From Candidatus Yanofskyibacteriota bacterium (GTDB lineage Bacteria; Patescibacteriota; Minisyncoccia; 2-02-FULL-40-12; GWA2-44-9): a stretch of 45,003 nt of DNA. The notes beneath the pieces were generated by a model. The model had not been told where the DNA came from. It did no database searches and was given only the letters and a program-made list of their open reading frames with translations. A program made the translations under genes and the position numbers. Of the stretch, positions 22,972-30,976 are shown one piece after another. The stretch lies in NCBI GenBank assembly GCA_903830625.1, contig CAIKUK010000023.1, forward strand, positions 1-45,003, in the 5' to 3' direction. Position 1 is the first letter of the stretch. The number at the start of each line of letters is the position of its first letter.

Positions 22972-23639
22972 AAATGTAATGTGTTGATAGCCTTTTGAAA
23001 AGTTTTATATTTTCTCATCAAGTAGGCATCTACTGGTACATTATCATACATAAAATGGAAAAGTGCAAGCCCGTCGTAATGAGAAAATCCGAGTTCGTGA
23101 CCACTTTTTCTATTGGAAATGAATCCTCCTTTACATATTTCGGATTCTTTTATTATGGACTGGAGTGACAGAAGAAATTCTTTACTGCCAGAGCTAAATT
23201 TAACCTGAAATATCCATCGTGGCTTCTTTCGGTCGTTTACTTGATGTCGTTTGAAATATACGCATCCGTCCCCGTCAAAATAGCCTCGAACGAAATGGCT
23301 TAAATATTTATTTGGAATTGCCGGCATCTTTATGGTGAGACTTTTGTTTGGGGTCATTCCAAGTCGAGTTAAATCGTTAAAAATTTCTTTACTACCAATC
23401 TGTAAGCGATAAGAAGGCTTCCATTCGTGGCGTATCCTTTTTGTTATTTTATGGTTTGAATTTAAAGTTCTTCGTGTATTTTCAATTATTTCTTTGTCTA
23501 TGGAAACAAATTCCATAAAATGGGCACCTCGATTGTTTTTAATCATATTCCCATCCGCCGCGAAAAAACCTAAAACATAAGCCATTTCGGGCCCCCATTT
23601 TTTGAAAAAATTCTGATTGACGGTCTTATGGATTGACAT
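22962..23639 (-). CDS. LAGLIDADG homing endonuclease, overlapping the tRNA-Asp 5' end
   Basis: The 225-aa protein has two dodecapeptide motifs, LGFFAADG (23-30) and VRGYFDGDG (117-125), so it is a monomer with two active-site halves. The catalytic acidic residues of both are present. It lies upstream of tRNA-Asp on the same strand, and its last 3 residues and stop are read from tRNA DNA (the TAG of GCCGTAGCTC). It is outside the intron, as in free-standing endonucleases that help a neighbour intron move. An upstream promoter is not clear. The spacer 23640-23844 has no gene. Confidence 0.92.
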   Translation of the reverse strand: MSIHKTVNQNFFKKWGPEMAYVLGFFAADGNMIKNNRGAHFMEFVSIDKEIIENTRRTLNSNHKITKRIRHEWKPSYRLQIGSKEIFNDLTRLGMTPNKSLTIKMPAIPNKYLSHFVRGYFDGDGCVYFKRHQVNDRKKPRWIFQVKFSSGSKEFLLSLQSIIKESEICKGGFISNRKSGHELGFSHYDGLALFHFMYDNVPVDAYLMRKYKTFQKAINTLHLGP

Positions 23640-23844
23640 AGTTACTTCTTGATTTTAACATAATAAACCCGCTCCAAACAGTTGATTAGATGGTTCGAGT
23701 CACTCCCGCCCAAAAACATAATGCAATAACGGTCTTGGCTTAAAATTAAAATATGTTAAAATAAAAAAGTTGGTGTTTGAGCAGGTTTAATTAATTTTTA
23801 TATTTGACTGGCGTTTTTGCTAAGTAAAATATAAAAGAAAAAAT
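23640..23844. other. intergenic spacer, no gene seen
   Basis: This 205-nt AT-rich spacer separates divergent genes (endonuclease gene on minus, ORF 23845 on plus). It contains TAAAAT-type -10 candidates but no clear -35, no hairpin of note and no ORF with coding signs. Confidence 0.5.
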
Positions 23845-24474
23845 ATGAAGAACAGAATCTTGATGGCCGGTGTTTTGGCGATGACTTTCGCTCTTGTCGG
23901 TAATGCTTATGCTGTGGGTCAAAAAAGTAATAATGGAACGGAAACTGCCACCCCAGTTCAAAATCAGAATCAAGTCCAAAATAAGGGAGAAACAAATCAA
24001 ATTCAGAATAGTGAACAAGAAGAGACACAAAGCCAAAACGAATTAGATTCAGTCATCGCCGAGCAAAGGAGAAGCCAAGTGGCCAATACTGTACAAGAAA
24101 TGTTACAAGTAGCCGACAGAAACGGAGGAATTGGTCAGCAAGTAAAAGTTATTGCCCAAACCCAAACCCAAAATCAAGAAAAATTAGAAGCGAGTTTACA
24201 AAAAGTCCAGAGCCGAAGCGATTTTGCTAAATTCTTTGTTGGACCAAATTATGGCGAGATTAACAATGCTGAAAAAATATTGGAACAAAATCGCGAACAA
24301 ATCAAACAGTTGAATCAGGTTAAAAACAAACTTGTTAATTATGGTGATCAACAAACTTTAACCGAGCAGATTCAGACACTAGAACAAGCCAATTTAGAAG
24401 TTGAAAATTCATTGGGGGCAGCGCAAAAAGGATTCAGTTTATTGGGCTGGGTATTTAGATTGTTTTCTAAATAA
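23845..24474 (+). CDS. secreted Gln-rich coiled-coil protein
   Basis: I do not recognise the family. A signal peptide (MKNRILMAGVLAMTFALVGNAYA) is followed by a Gln/Asn-rich segment (QNQNQVQNKGETNQIQNSEQ) and then helical coiled-coil regions up to a hydrophobic C-terminus (FSLLGWVFRLFSK). It is 209 aa. Such Q-rich exported proteins recur in CPR genomes, but their role is unknown. ORFs on the minus strand in this stretch are shadows. Confidence 0.7.
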   Translation: MKNRILMAGVLAMTFALVGNAYAVGQKSNNGTETATPVQNQNQVQNKGETNQIQNSEQEETQSQNELDSVIAEQRRSQVANTVQEMLQVADRNGGIGQQVKVIAQTQTQNQEKLEASLQKVQSRSDFAKFFVGPNYGEINNAEKILEQNREQIKQLNQVKNKLVNYGDQQTLTEQIQTLEQANLEVENSLGAAQKGFSLLGWVFRLFSK

Positions 24475-24484
24475 TTTTCAGTCG

Positions 24485-24532
24485 ATAGTACCAAAAATAC
24501 CGCTGGAATTCCGGCGGTATTTTTGGTACTAT
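24485..24532. terminator. 48-nt palindromic terminator touching the ATG of ORF 24531
   Basis: ATAGTACCAAAAATACCGC and its reverse complement form a stem with one T-G wobble, ending inside the next start codon (TACTATG). The T-tract in the right arm supports termination. Confidence 0.7.
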
Positions 24533-24764
24533 GCTAACAGACAACATGCATCGGTCAATACTTATTCTTATTGGCACTGGGGTTATTGCGGCCATAGCTG
24601 TCGGCATCTTGGCGGTTTCTTATGACCCTTATCAAACTTCTTTTTCTGTCAGAGCATTATTTTTCGGCGGGCTGGGCATCATTGGTATCAGTTTGACCGG
24701 GCTTATATATTATTCCCTCAGGTTATTGTTTAAACGTTTTAACAAATCGCAAAATGGAAATTAA
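24531..24764 (+). CDS. small two-helix membrane protein, 77 aa
   Basis: Two hydrophobic helices (about 9-29 and 41-65) are joined by a short loop, with a basic C-terminus (FKRFNKSQNGN). The family is unknown. The start codon lies in the end of the palindrome and the gene overlaps pheS by 11 nt, so it may be the first gene of a pheS transcript. The confidence is moderate because the gene is short. Confidence 0.6.
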   Translation: MLTDNMHRSILILIGTGVIAAIAVGILAVSYDPYQTSFSVRALFFGGLGIIGISLTGLIYYSLRLLFKRFNKSQNGN

Positions 24765-25920
24765 CATTCCCAAAGAAGAAGAAAATAAACTCCACCAGCA
24801 GCTGGAAACACGCCACGATCCGGAAGCGGAACGGATGAAGCGGTTTTTGGCCATGCCTGACCTGACTCGCGTGCCGGACAGTCCCATTCATGAAATAGTA
24901 GAAAGGATTTTGGCGATGCCGGATTATAAAGATTTTGACGTGATTAATGTGCCGGAAATTGTCCCTTATGATGTCAGTTTTGATTTGTTTGATTTTCCTA
25001 AAGACCATCCGGCCCGTTCTAAATCAGACACTTATTTTGTTGATGACGGCCACGTTTTGCGCACCCATACGACGGTGATGTGGAATTATTATCTCGCCCA
25101 AGCCAGCGTTAAAGAAAAAATGGCCAAAGGCGAACCGGTCGGTTCGTTTTCTTACGGAAAAGTTTACCGAAAAGACGAGATTGACCGTCATCATATGAAT
25201 GTCTTTCATCAGATCGACGGCTGGTATTTAGCTCTAAAAGAAAAAGAATCTATCGGCATTCCGGAATTGCAGAAAGTTTTGACTGATATTGCCAAAGCGG
25301 TTTTCGGTCCGGACGTGAAATGCCGATTTGCTCCCGATACTTTCCCATACACCGATCCGTCATTGGAAATGGAAGTGGAAGTTGTCCGTCCCGCCTCCGC
25401 CGGAGGCTCTGGCGAGGCAAAGTGGGTGGAAGTTTTGGGTTCGGGCGTGGTGAAGGGGAAAGTGCTTGATAATCATGGCGTCGATTCCACCAAATGGAAT
25501 GGCTGGGCTTTTGGTTTTGGCGTGGAACGTTTGGCTATTGTCAGTATGGATTTGCCGGACATCCGTTTGCTCTGGTCCGAAGACGAACGGGTTAAAAAAC
25601 AACTCAAGCTTGGAAATAAATTCCAGGAAGTTTCCAAATATCCGCCGATAACGAGAGATATTTCTTTTGTCGTCAGCAAGGATTTCATCCCCAACAATTA
25701 TTTTGACCTTATTCGCGATATTGGCGGGGACTTAGTGAATGAAGTTCAGCTTTTGGACAAATACGAGAACGATGACAAATTCGGTTCGGACAAGATGAGC
25801 TACACTTATCGCATTGTTTATCGCTCTATGGAACGTACGTTGGAGACCGCTGAAATTGATCCAATCCAGCAAAAAATTTACGAAGAAACAAAACGTCAAT
25901 TCTCAGCCGAAGTCCGCTAG
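24754..25920 (+). CDS. pheS: single-chain phenylalanyl-tRNA synthetase with C-terminal FDX-ACB domain
   Basis: It charges tRNA-Phe. The catalytic core resembles the PheRS alpha subunit: LRTHTTVMW near 102, motif 2 with GKVYRKDEIDRHHMNVFHQIDG (about 135-156) and motif 3 with GFGVERLAI (254-262). Residues from about 294 to the end form a ferredoxin-fold anticodon-binding domain (YPPITRDISFVVSKD), which in bacteria normally ends the PheT beta subunit. The layout matches mitochondrial monomeric PheRS. No pheT follows in the window. A GC-rich palindromic insert adds ASAGGSGEA at about 214-222. Confidence 0.93.
   Translation: MEINIPKEEENKLHQQLETRHDPEAERMKRFLAMPDLTRVPDSPIHEIVERILAMPDYKDFDVINVPEIVPYDVSFDLFDFPKDHPARSKSDTYFVDDGHVLRTHTTVMWNYYLAQASVKEKMAKGEPVGSFSYGKVYRKDEIDRHHMNVFHQIDGWYLALKEKESIGIPELQKVLTDIAKAVFGPDVKCRFAPDTFPYTDPSLEMEVEVVRPASAGGSGEAKWVEVLGSGVVKGKVLDNHGVDSTKWNGWAFGFGVERLAIVSMDLPDIRLLWSEDERVKKQLKLGNKFQEVSKYPPITRDISFVVSKDFIPNNYFDLIRDIGGDLVNEVQLLDKYENDDKFGSDKMSYTYRIVYRSMERTLETAEIDPIQQKIYEETKRQFSAEVR
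25391..25422 (+). repeat. GC-rich palindromic insert inside pheS
   Basis: GCCTCCGCCGGAGGC is a perfect palindrome, followed by TCTGGCGAGGC. It encodes a Pro-Ala-Ser-Gly-rich loop between two conserved strands and resembles the inserts in the pseudouridine synthase and gyrB genes. Confidence 0.5.
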
Positions 25921-25924
25921 AAAA

Positions 25925-26035
25925 AGACAGCCAAAAACTACCCTTTTGCCCAGACCCGGGAAACCAGTCCCGGCGGTTTCCCCACTACGTGGGACCCCTT
26001 CCACTACTGGGCTAAAGGGTAGTTTTTAGCTGTCT
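25925..26035 (+). repeat. large cruciform-forming element between pheS and gyrB
   Basis: AGACAGC, AAAAACTACCCTTT and GCCCAG pair in turn with CTGGGC, AAAGGGTAGTTTTT and GCTGTCT across two bulges. Two inner hairpins (CCGGGA/TCCCGG and CCCACTACGTGGG) would make a multi-branch junction. AAAA stands on both sides, but it is too simple to prove a target duplication. It may also terminate pheS transcription. Confidence 0.65.
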
Positions 26036-26043
26036 AAAAACAC

Positions 26044-26072
26044 TTGTATTTAGGTCTATAAAATGCTAAAAT
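26044..26072 (+). promoter_or_regulatory. gyrB promoter, short leader
   Basis: TTGTAT and TAAAAT are separated by 17 nt, with TGC before the -10 (extended type). ATG follows 12 nt after the -10, with no Shine-Dalgarno. Confidence 0.65.
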
Positions 26073-26084
26073 TAGAGTATTAAT

Positions 26085-29000
26085 ATGACCAAAGAAAAGG
26101 CAGAAAAACCCGCCCGACTGAACGATATCAGTCGTTCGGGCGGGGAGCTCAAAAAATCCACCTATTCAGCCAAAGATATCCAGGTTCTAGAAGGTCTCGA
26201 GCCCGTCCGCAAGCGGCCGGGCATGTATATCGGCTCAACTGGCGTTGAAGGTCTTCACCATTTGATTTGGGAGGTTTTTGATAACTCGCTTGATGAAGCG
26301 ATGGCTGGCCATGCCCGCAATATCGATGTGGCCTTATTGCCGGACAATAAAGTGATGGTGGCCGATGATGGCCGAGGTATTCCGACCGACATCCATCCTA
26401 AAACCAAAAAGTCGGCGCTGGAAACGGCGGCCACGGTTTTGCACGCCGGCGGTAAATTTGAACAAGGCGCTTATAAAGTTTCCGGCGGATTGCATGGCGT
26501 CGGTCTTTCGGTGGTGAACGCGCTTTCCACTTGGATGCGAGCCGAGGTTTTCCGCAAGCCGGACATGTTTGCTCAGGAATATAAGATTGGCAAACCGCAG
26601 GGACCGGTCAAAAAAGTCGGCACGACTAAAAAAACCGGTACGGCCATAACTTTTCAGCCCGACCCGACCATTTTCCCGGAAATTAATTTTGATTTGCCGA
26701 CCATTCTGAACCATCTGCGCCAGCAGGCCTATCTGACCAAAGGTGTGAAGATTAATGTCACCGATGCCAGGAATCCGTTGATGGTGGCTGGACCCTCCTC
26801 CGCTGAAGCTTCGGCGGGCAAGGAAAAAGATAAACAAGTGGAAGTACCGTTAGAATACACTTTCTATTTTGAAGGCGGTATTAAATCGTATGTTGATTTT
26901 TTGAATCATGGCGAAGAAACCAAAAACAAAGAGATTTTCTATATCGGCAAAGACCAGCAGGATATGTTCGTGGAAATTTCGCTTCAATTTATTGAAGAGC
27001 TGACCAGCCGGGAATTATCGTTTGCCAATAACATCCATACCGTTGAAGGGGGAACACATTTGACTGGTTTCCGCTCCGCCCTGACCAGAGTTTTAAATGA
27101 CTATGCCCGCAAGAACGGATTCTTAAAAGAAAAAGACGATAATTTATCGGGCGAAGATGTCCGTGAAGGTCTGACCGTGGTTATATCGGTTAAACTTCGC
27201 GACCCGCAGTTTGAAGGCCAGACCAAAGCCAAGCTGGGCAACACCGAAGCCCGTAACGCCGTGGAAACGGTCATGAATGTGGAATTTGCCGACTGGCTAG
27301 AGCGCAATCCCAATGACGCCCGGGCCATCCTGGAGAAGGTTATCTTGGCGTCCAAGGCCCGTTTGGCGGCCAAAGCGGCTCGCGACACCGTTCTACGCAA
27401 AGGCGCGCTGGAAGGCATGACCTTGCCGGGCAAGCTAGCCGATTGTTCCAGCCGAGACGCTTCCGAATCTGAATTGTTTATTGTGGAGGGCGACTCGGCC
27501 GGCGGGTGCTTTGTCGGAGATACAAAAGTTGCTTTACTTGATGGCAGGAACATTTCATTTAAAGAATTAGCAGAAGAGGATATGGCAGACAAGAAAAACT
27601 ATTGCTATACCATCAAAGACGACGGCAATATTGGTGTGGCCCAAATTTTGCATCCGCGAATTACAAAAAATAACGCAGAAATTATTAAAATTACCCTAGA
27701 TAATAAAGAAGAAATTAGATGCACTCCAGATCATAAATTTATGCTTCGGGACGGAACGTACAAGGAAGCCCAACACCTTACAAAAAAAGATTCACTCATG
27801 CCTTTATATAGAAGGTTGTCTAAAATTGCCGGCCGGATAACCGTCAAAGGTTATGAGATGGTATATAATCCCGCCGAGCATTATTGGCGATTTACTCATG
27901 TTTTGGCGGATCAACATAATCTTGCCCATGATGTTTATGTTGTCGAAGGTGGAGATGCTCGGCATCACAAAGATTTTAACAAGCTGAATAATAATCCCGA
28001 CAATATCGTCCGGATGGGGAAGCAGGAACATCTGATTTTCCATACTCAATGGCTTGAAAAGACAGCCCGAACACCAGAGGTATTAGAAAAATTGCGCAAA
28101 ATTAGACAAAGTCCTGAATATCGCGCCAAAATAAGTCAGACCATGAAAATGCCAGCCATGCGGGCAATGCTTAGCAAGCGCGCGAAAAAACAATGGGAGA
28201 ATAAAGAATACAAGGAATTTATGAGTTCCAAGTTTTTAGAATTTTATAATTCAAACGAGAAATATCGGCAAGAAAATAATAAGCTTCTGAATGAAGCCCA
28301 AAAAACTTATTGGGCCAGCAAATATAATCGCCAAGAACAGTCCAAGAAAATCGCGAATTTCTTTGATAAAAATCCTGAATATCGAGCTTTACTTTCTCGG
28401 CAAGCGAAACAGCAGTGGAATAACAGGGAACTGGTGGCTTGGCGGAGCTTAGAGACAAAAAAACAGTGGAATTCAGCGTTCAGGGCCAAGAGGAAAGAAG
28501 CTTATAATAAAACATATTTTACGCATACTATTAAGTTCATGAAGAGTATTTTCGACCGTGATTATACTCTCGATCGGTACGATGTTTTAAGGGTTCAGGA
28601 TAAAAATCGAAATTTACTTCGAAGCGAAACATTCTGCCGGAGATTTTTTAATGGTGATTCTATGGCTATGGTGGACGCAGTAAAAAACTATAACCATAAA
28701 ATTAGAAAGATAGAGAAATTAACTAACCGGACAGATGTTTATGATTTAGAAGTCCAGGGTACGCATAATTTTGCTTTGGCAAGCGGTGTATTTGTTCACA
28801 ATAGTTCGAAACAAGCCCGCAACCGCCACACCCAAGCCATTCTGCCTTTGCGCGGTAAGATTTTGAATGTGGAAAAAGCTCGGCTAGACAAAATGCTGGC
28901 CTCACAGGAAATACGCAACCTGATTATCGCTATGGGTACGGCCATCGCCGAAGAATTTGATTTGACCAAACTTCGTTACCATAAAATTGTCATCATGACC

Positions 29001-29567
29001 GATGCCGATGTTGACGGCGCGCATATCCGCACTCTTTTGCTCACGCTTTTCTACCGTTATTTCCCGGAAGTAATCGCTGGCGGGCATTTATATATCGCTC
29101 AGCCGCCACTGTATAAAGTTCAAAAGGGAACTAAGATTTTTTATGCGTATAACGATGTTGAAAAAGACAAAGTGCTGGATGAGTTCCGAAAAGATTCTAA
29201 CGAAAAAGCAAAATTAAAGAAGCCGGTTAAACCAGTTCAAGGCGATTGGGAAGTAACGGCGGTTGACTCCGACGCCGAAGGGTCGGAGCAGGCGGCCACA
29301 GATGAAGTTGGAGCCAATGGCTTGGCCACTCCGGACGACAAGATTGCCGGCGTATCGCTCCAGCGCTATAAAGGTCTTGGAGAAATGAACGCCGAACAAC
29401 TTTGGGACACCACTCTTAATCCTGAAAACCGAATCCTGCTGCAAGTAAATGTTAAGGACGCCCAAGCGGCCGATAAGGTTTTTGATGTCTTGATGGGTTC
29501 TGATGTTATGCCCCGCAAAAAGTTCATCCAAACTCACGCCAAGAGCGTCATTAACCTGGATATTTAA
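26085..29567 (+). CDS. gyrB: DNA gyrase subunit B containing an intein
   Basis: GyrB is the ATPase and part of the cleavage core of gyrase. The GHKL ATPase has FDNSLDEA, DDGRGIP and HGVGLSVVNAL. The TOPRIM part has EGDSAGG (split by the intein) and DADVDGAHI, and the C-terminus has QRYKGLGEM. After removal of the 432-residue intein (475-906) the exteins give a 728-aa GyrB, somewhat longer than short GyrB forms. An acidic linker (DSDAEGSEQAATDE) before the YKGLGEM motif and a palindromic insert (PSSAEASAGK) account for part of that. gyrA is not in the window. Confidence 0.96.
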   Translation: MTKEKAEKPARLNDISRSGGELKKSTYSAKDIQVLEGLEPVRKRPGMYIGSTGVEGLHHLIWEVFDNSLDEAMAGHARNIDVALLPDNKVMVADDGRGIPTDIHPKTKKSALETAATVLHAGGKFEQGAYKVSGGLHGVGLSVVNALSTWMRAEVFRKPDMFAQEYKIGKPQGPVKKVGTTKKTGTAITFQPDPTIFPEINFDLPTILNHLRQQAYLTKGVKINVTDARNPLMVAGPSSAEASAGKEKDKQVEVPLEYTFYFEGGIKSYVDFLNHGEETKNKEIFYIGKDQQDMFVEISLQFIEELTSRELSFANNIHTVEGGTHLTGFRSALTRVLNDYARKNGFLKEKDDNLSGEDVREGLTVVISVKLRDPQFEGQTKAKLGNTEARNAVETVMNVEFADWLERNPNDARAILEKVILASKARLAAKAARDTVLRKGALEGMTLPGKLADCSSRDASESELFIVEGDSAGGCFVGDTKVALLDGRNISFKELAEEDMADKKNYCYTIKDDGNIGVAQILHPRITKNNAEIIKITLDNKEEIRCTPDHKFMLRDGTYKEAQHLTKKDSLMPLYRRLSKIAGRITVKGYEMVYNPAEHYWRFTHVLADQHNLAHDVYVVEGGDARHHKDFNKLNNNPDNIVRMGKQEHLIFHTQWLEKTARTPEVLEKLRKIRQSPEYRAKISQTMKMPAMRAMLSKRAKKQWENKEYKEFMSSKFLEFYNSNEKYRQENNKLLNEAQKTYWASKYNRQEQSKKIANFFDKNPEYRALLSRQAKQQWNNRELVAWRSLETKKQWNSAFRAKRKEAYNKTYFTHTIKFMKSIFDRDYTLDRYDVLRVQDKNRNLLRSETFCRRFFNGDSMAMVDAVKNYNHKIRKIEKLTNRTDVYDLEVQGTHNFALASGVFVHNSSKQARNRHTQAILPLRGKILNVEKARLDKMLASQEIRNLIIAMGTAIAEEFDLTKLRYHKIVIMTDADVDGAHIRTLLLTLFYRYFPEVIAGGHLYIAQPPLYKVQKGTKIFYAYNDVEKDKVLDEFRKDSNEKAKLKKPVKPVQGDWEVTAVDSDAEGSEQAATDEVGANGLATPDDKIAGVSLQRYKGLGEMNAEQLWDTTLNPENRILLQVNVKDAQAADKVFDVLMGSDVMPRKKFIQTHAKSVINLDI
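26793..26823 (+). repeat. GC-rich palindromic insert inside gyrB
   Basis: CCGCTGAAGCTTCGGCGG is an imperfect palindrome encoding SSAEASAGK, in a loop of the GyrB transducer region. The sequence is close in style to the inserts in pheS and the pseudouridine synthase gene. Confidence 0.5.
27507..28802 (+). mobile_element. GyrB intein with HNH-type endonuclease region, 432 aa
   Basis: The intein starts with Cys (CFVGDTKVALLDG, block A) after EGDSAGG and ends SGVFVHN before Ser (block G), so splicing restores GDSAGG-SSKQARNR. Block B shows CTPDHKFML and block F shows VYDLEV. The central part carries HHKDFNKLNNNPDNI (intein residues 153-167), an HNH nuclease motif, plus repeated helical segments with QW (KKQWENKEYKEF, KQQWNNRELVAW) that may bind DNA. 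No LAGLIDADG motif is visible. Confidence 0.92.
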
Positions 29568-29574
29568 CGGTTGA

Positions 29575-29641
29575 CCGGGTAGTGAAAGTTCCGACTACGG
29601 CAAAGCCGTATGCAGAAATATCGGAACTTCTACTAACCCGG
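29575..29641 (+). repeat. palindromic element B between gyrB and secE, flanked by TTGA
   Basis: The 67-bp element begins CCGGGTAGTGAAAGTTCCGA and ends TCGGAACTTCTACTAACCCGG, with an inner hairpin TACGGCAAAGCCGTA. TTGA stands directly on both sides (29571-29574 and 29642-29645). The right TTGA is the start of the secE -35 box. Confidence 0.75.
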
Positions 29642-29670
29642 TTGACACGTTGGCCGGGATTTGGTATCCT
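29642..29670 (+). promoter_or_regulatory. promoter of secE-nusG-rplK
   Basis: TTGACA and TATCCT are separated by 17 nt, directly after element B. The leader of about 45 nt contains CCCCGGGAGGGG followed by TTTT, which could be a weak attenuator. Confidence 0.65.
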
Positions 29671-29721
29671 GCATATCAAATAGCCCCGGGAGGGGTTTTA
29701 GAATAGGTTTTAAATAGATTC

Positions 29722-29904
29722 ATGAATAAAATAGTCCAATTTTTCCGAGAAGTTCGCGTGGAAATGTCCAAAGTGGTTTGGCCGACCGGCCAACAGCTTG
29801 TGGCTTATACGCTCCTGGTGATTCTTTTAAGCGTTTTGCTGGCCGTGTTTCTGGGGGCGCTTGACCTGGGTTTTCAAACCATATTAACCAAGTACATTTT
29901 ATAA
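29722..29904 (+). CDS. secE: preprotein translocase subunit SecE
   Basis: SecE is an essential part of the SecYEG channel. The 60-aa protein is the short single-helix form with the conserved amphipathic FFREVRVEMSKVVWPTGQQ and then one transmembrane helix. It lies 3 nt upstream of nusG, a near-universal gene pair. Confidence 0.93.
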   Translation: MNKIVQFFREVRVEMSKVVWPTGQQLVAYTLLVILLSVLLAVFLGALDLGFQTILTKYIL

Positions 29905-29907
29905 TCA

Positions 29908-30453
29908 ATGCCTAAGCAAATCACGACTGGAGAACGCAATTGGTTCGCAATTCATACCTATGCCGGATATGAGGATAATGTGGCGCGCAATCTGACCCAG
30001 CGCGTGGAATCGCTTGGTTTTGAGGATAAGATTTTTAATGTTTTAGTGCCGAAAGAAAAAAAGATTCGCATTAAATCCGGCAAGCGCGAAACGATTGAAG
30101 AGAAGATATATCCCGGATATGTCTTGGTGGAAATGATTGTGGATGACGCTTCGTGGTACGTAGTCCGCAATACGCCTAATGTCACCGGTTTTATCGGTGC
30201 CGGCACGGTGCCAACTCCGTTGGCGCCAGGCGAAGTGGAAGTCTTGCTCAAACGCATGGGCGTGGATGAACCGAAATATAAGATTGACGTGGCAGTCGGC
30301 GATAGAGTCAAGATTACCGACGGACCATTCAAAGATTTTGACGGCAAGATTGCCGAGATTGACCCGGAAAAAGGCCGGATCAAAGTCTTGGTCACCATTT
30401 TCGGGCGCGAAACGCCGGTAGAGCTAGATTTCCTTCAAATTAAAAAACTGTAA
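29908..30453 (+). CDS. nusG: transcription termination/antitermination factor NusG
   Basis: NusG binds RNA polymerase and couples transcription with translation or Rho. The NGN domain ([19 protein letters not shown]) covers the first 115 residues, and a KOW domain ([19 protein letters not shown]) follows from about 130. It is 181 aa, normal. It lies between secE and rplK as in most bacteria. Confidence 0.96.
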   Translation: MPKQITTGERNWFAIHTYAGYEDNVARNLTQRVESLGFEDKIFNVLVPKEKKIRIKSGKRETIEEKIYPGYVLVEMIVDDASWYVVRNTPNVTGFIGAGTVPTPLAPGEVEVLLKRMGVDEPKYKIDVAVGDRVKITDGPFKDFDGKIAEIDPEKGRIKVLVTIFGRETPVELDFLQIKKL

Positions 30454-30458
30454 ATCAT

Positions 30459-30878
30459 ATGGCTAAGAAAATAAAAACAATTGTTAAACTGCAGGTTATC
30501 GCCGGAGCGTTGGAACCGTCCAAAATCGGTCAGGCTTTGGGACCTCATGGTTTGAATCTTCAGCAGTTCATGGCTCAAATCAATGAAGCCACCAAAGACC
30601 AGGCTGGCCAGCAAATCCCAGTGGAAATTACAATTTATGAGGACCGCACTTTCACTTTCATTCTCAAAACTCCACCGGCCGCTTATCTTCTGAAAGTAGC
30701 GGCTGGCATTGAAAAAGGTTCCGGCGTGCCAAACAAGACCAAGGCCGGCAGTGTCACCAAAGACCAAGTTCGCAAGATTGCCGAACAGAAAATGGGCGAC
30801 TTGAACGCCAACGATATTGAAGCCGCGGCCAAAATCATCGAAGGCACGGCCCGTTCGATGGGGATTGAAGTTAAGTAA
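30459..30878 (+). CDS. rplK: 50S ribosomal protein L11
   Basis: L11 binds the GTPase-associated region of 23S rRNA. The 139-aa protein has [20 protein letters not shown] and, at the C-terminus, [20 protein letters not shown]. It is usually followed by rplA. Here a strong terminator follows, so rplA is not in this operon. Confidence 0.97.
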   Translation: MAKKIKTIVKLQVIAGALEPSKIGQALGPHGLNLQQFMAQINEATKDQAGQQIPVEITIYEDRTFTFILKTPPAAYLLKVAAGIEKGSGVPNKTKAGSVTKDQVRKIAEQKMGDLNANDIEAAAKIIEGTARSMGIEVK

Positions 30879-30890
30879 AATCGAAATTAA

Positions 30891-30924
30891 AACTAAAGCC
30901 CCGACTTGCGTCGGGGCTTTAGTT
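30891..30924 (+). terminator. rplK terminator
   Basis: AACTAAAGCCCCGAC pairs with GTCGGGGCTTTAGTT over TTGC. Confidence 0.85.
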
Positions 30925-30928
30925 TGAG

Positions 30929-30934
30929 TACAAT
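30929..30934 (+). promoter_or_regulatory. -10 box for tmk-dcd
   Basis: TACAAT follows the rplK terminator and lies about 43 nt before the tmk ATG. A -35 is not clear. Confidence 0.45.
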
Positions 30935-30976
30935 CTTTCCGAGTACGTTCACAATCACATACAGAAAAGAGGTCTC

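Noticed and set aside
25925-26035. Sixth TSD-flanked element
   Set aside because: The flanking AAAA is low complexity in an A-rich place, so a target duplication cannot be claimed.
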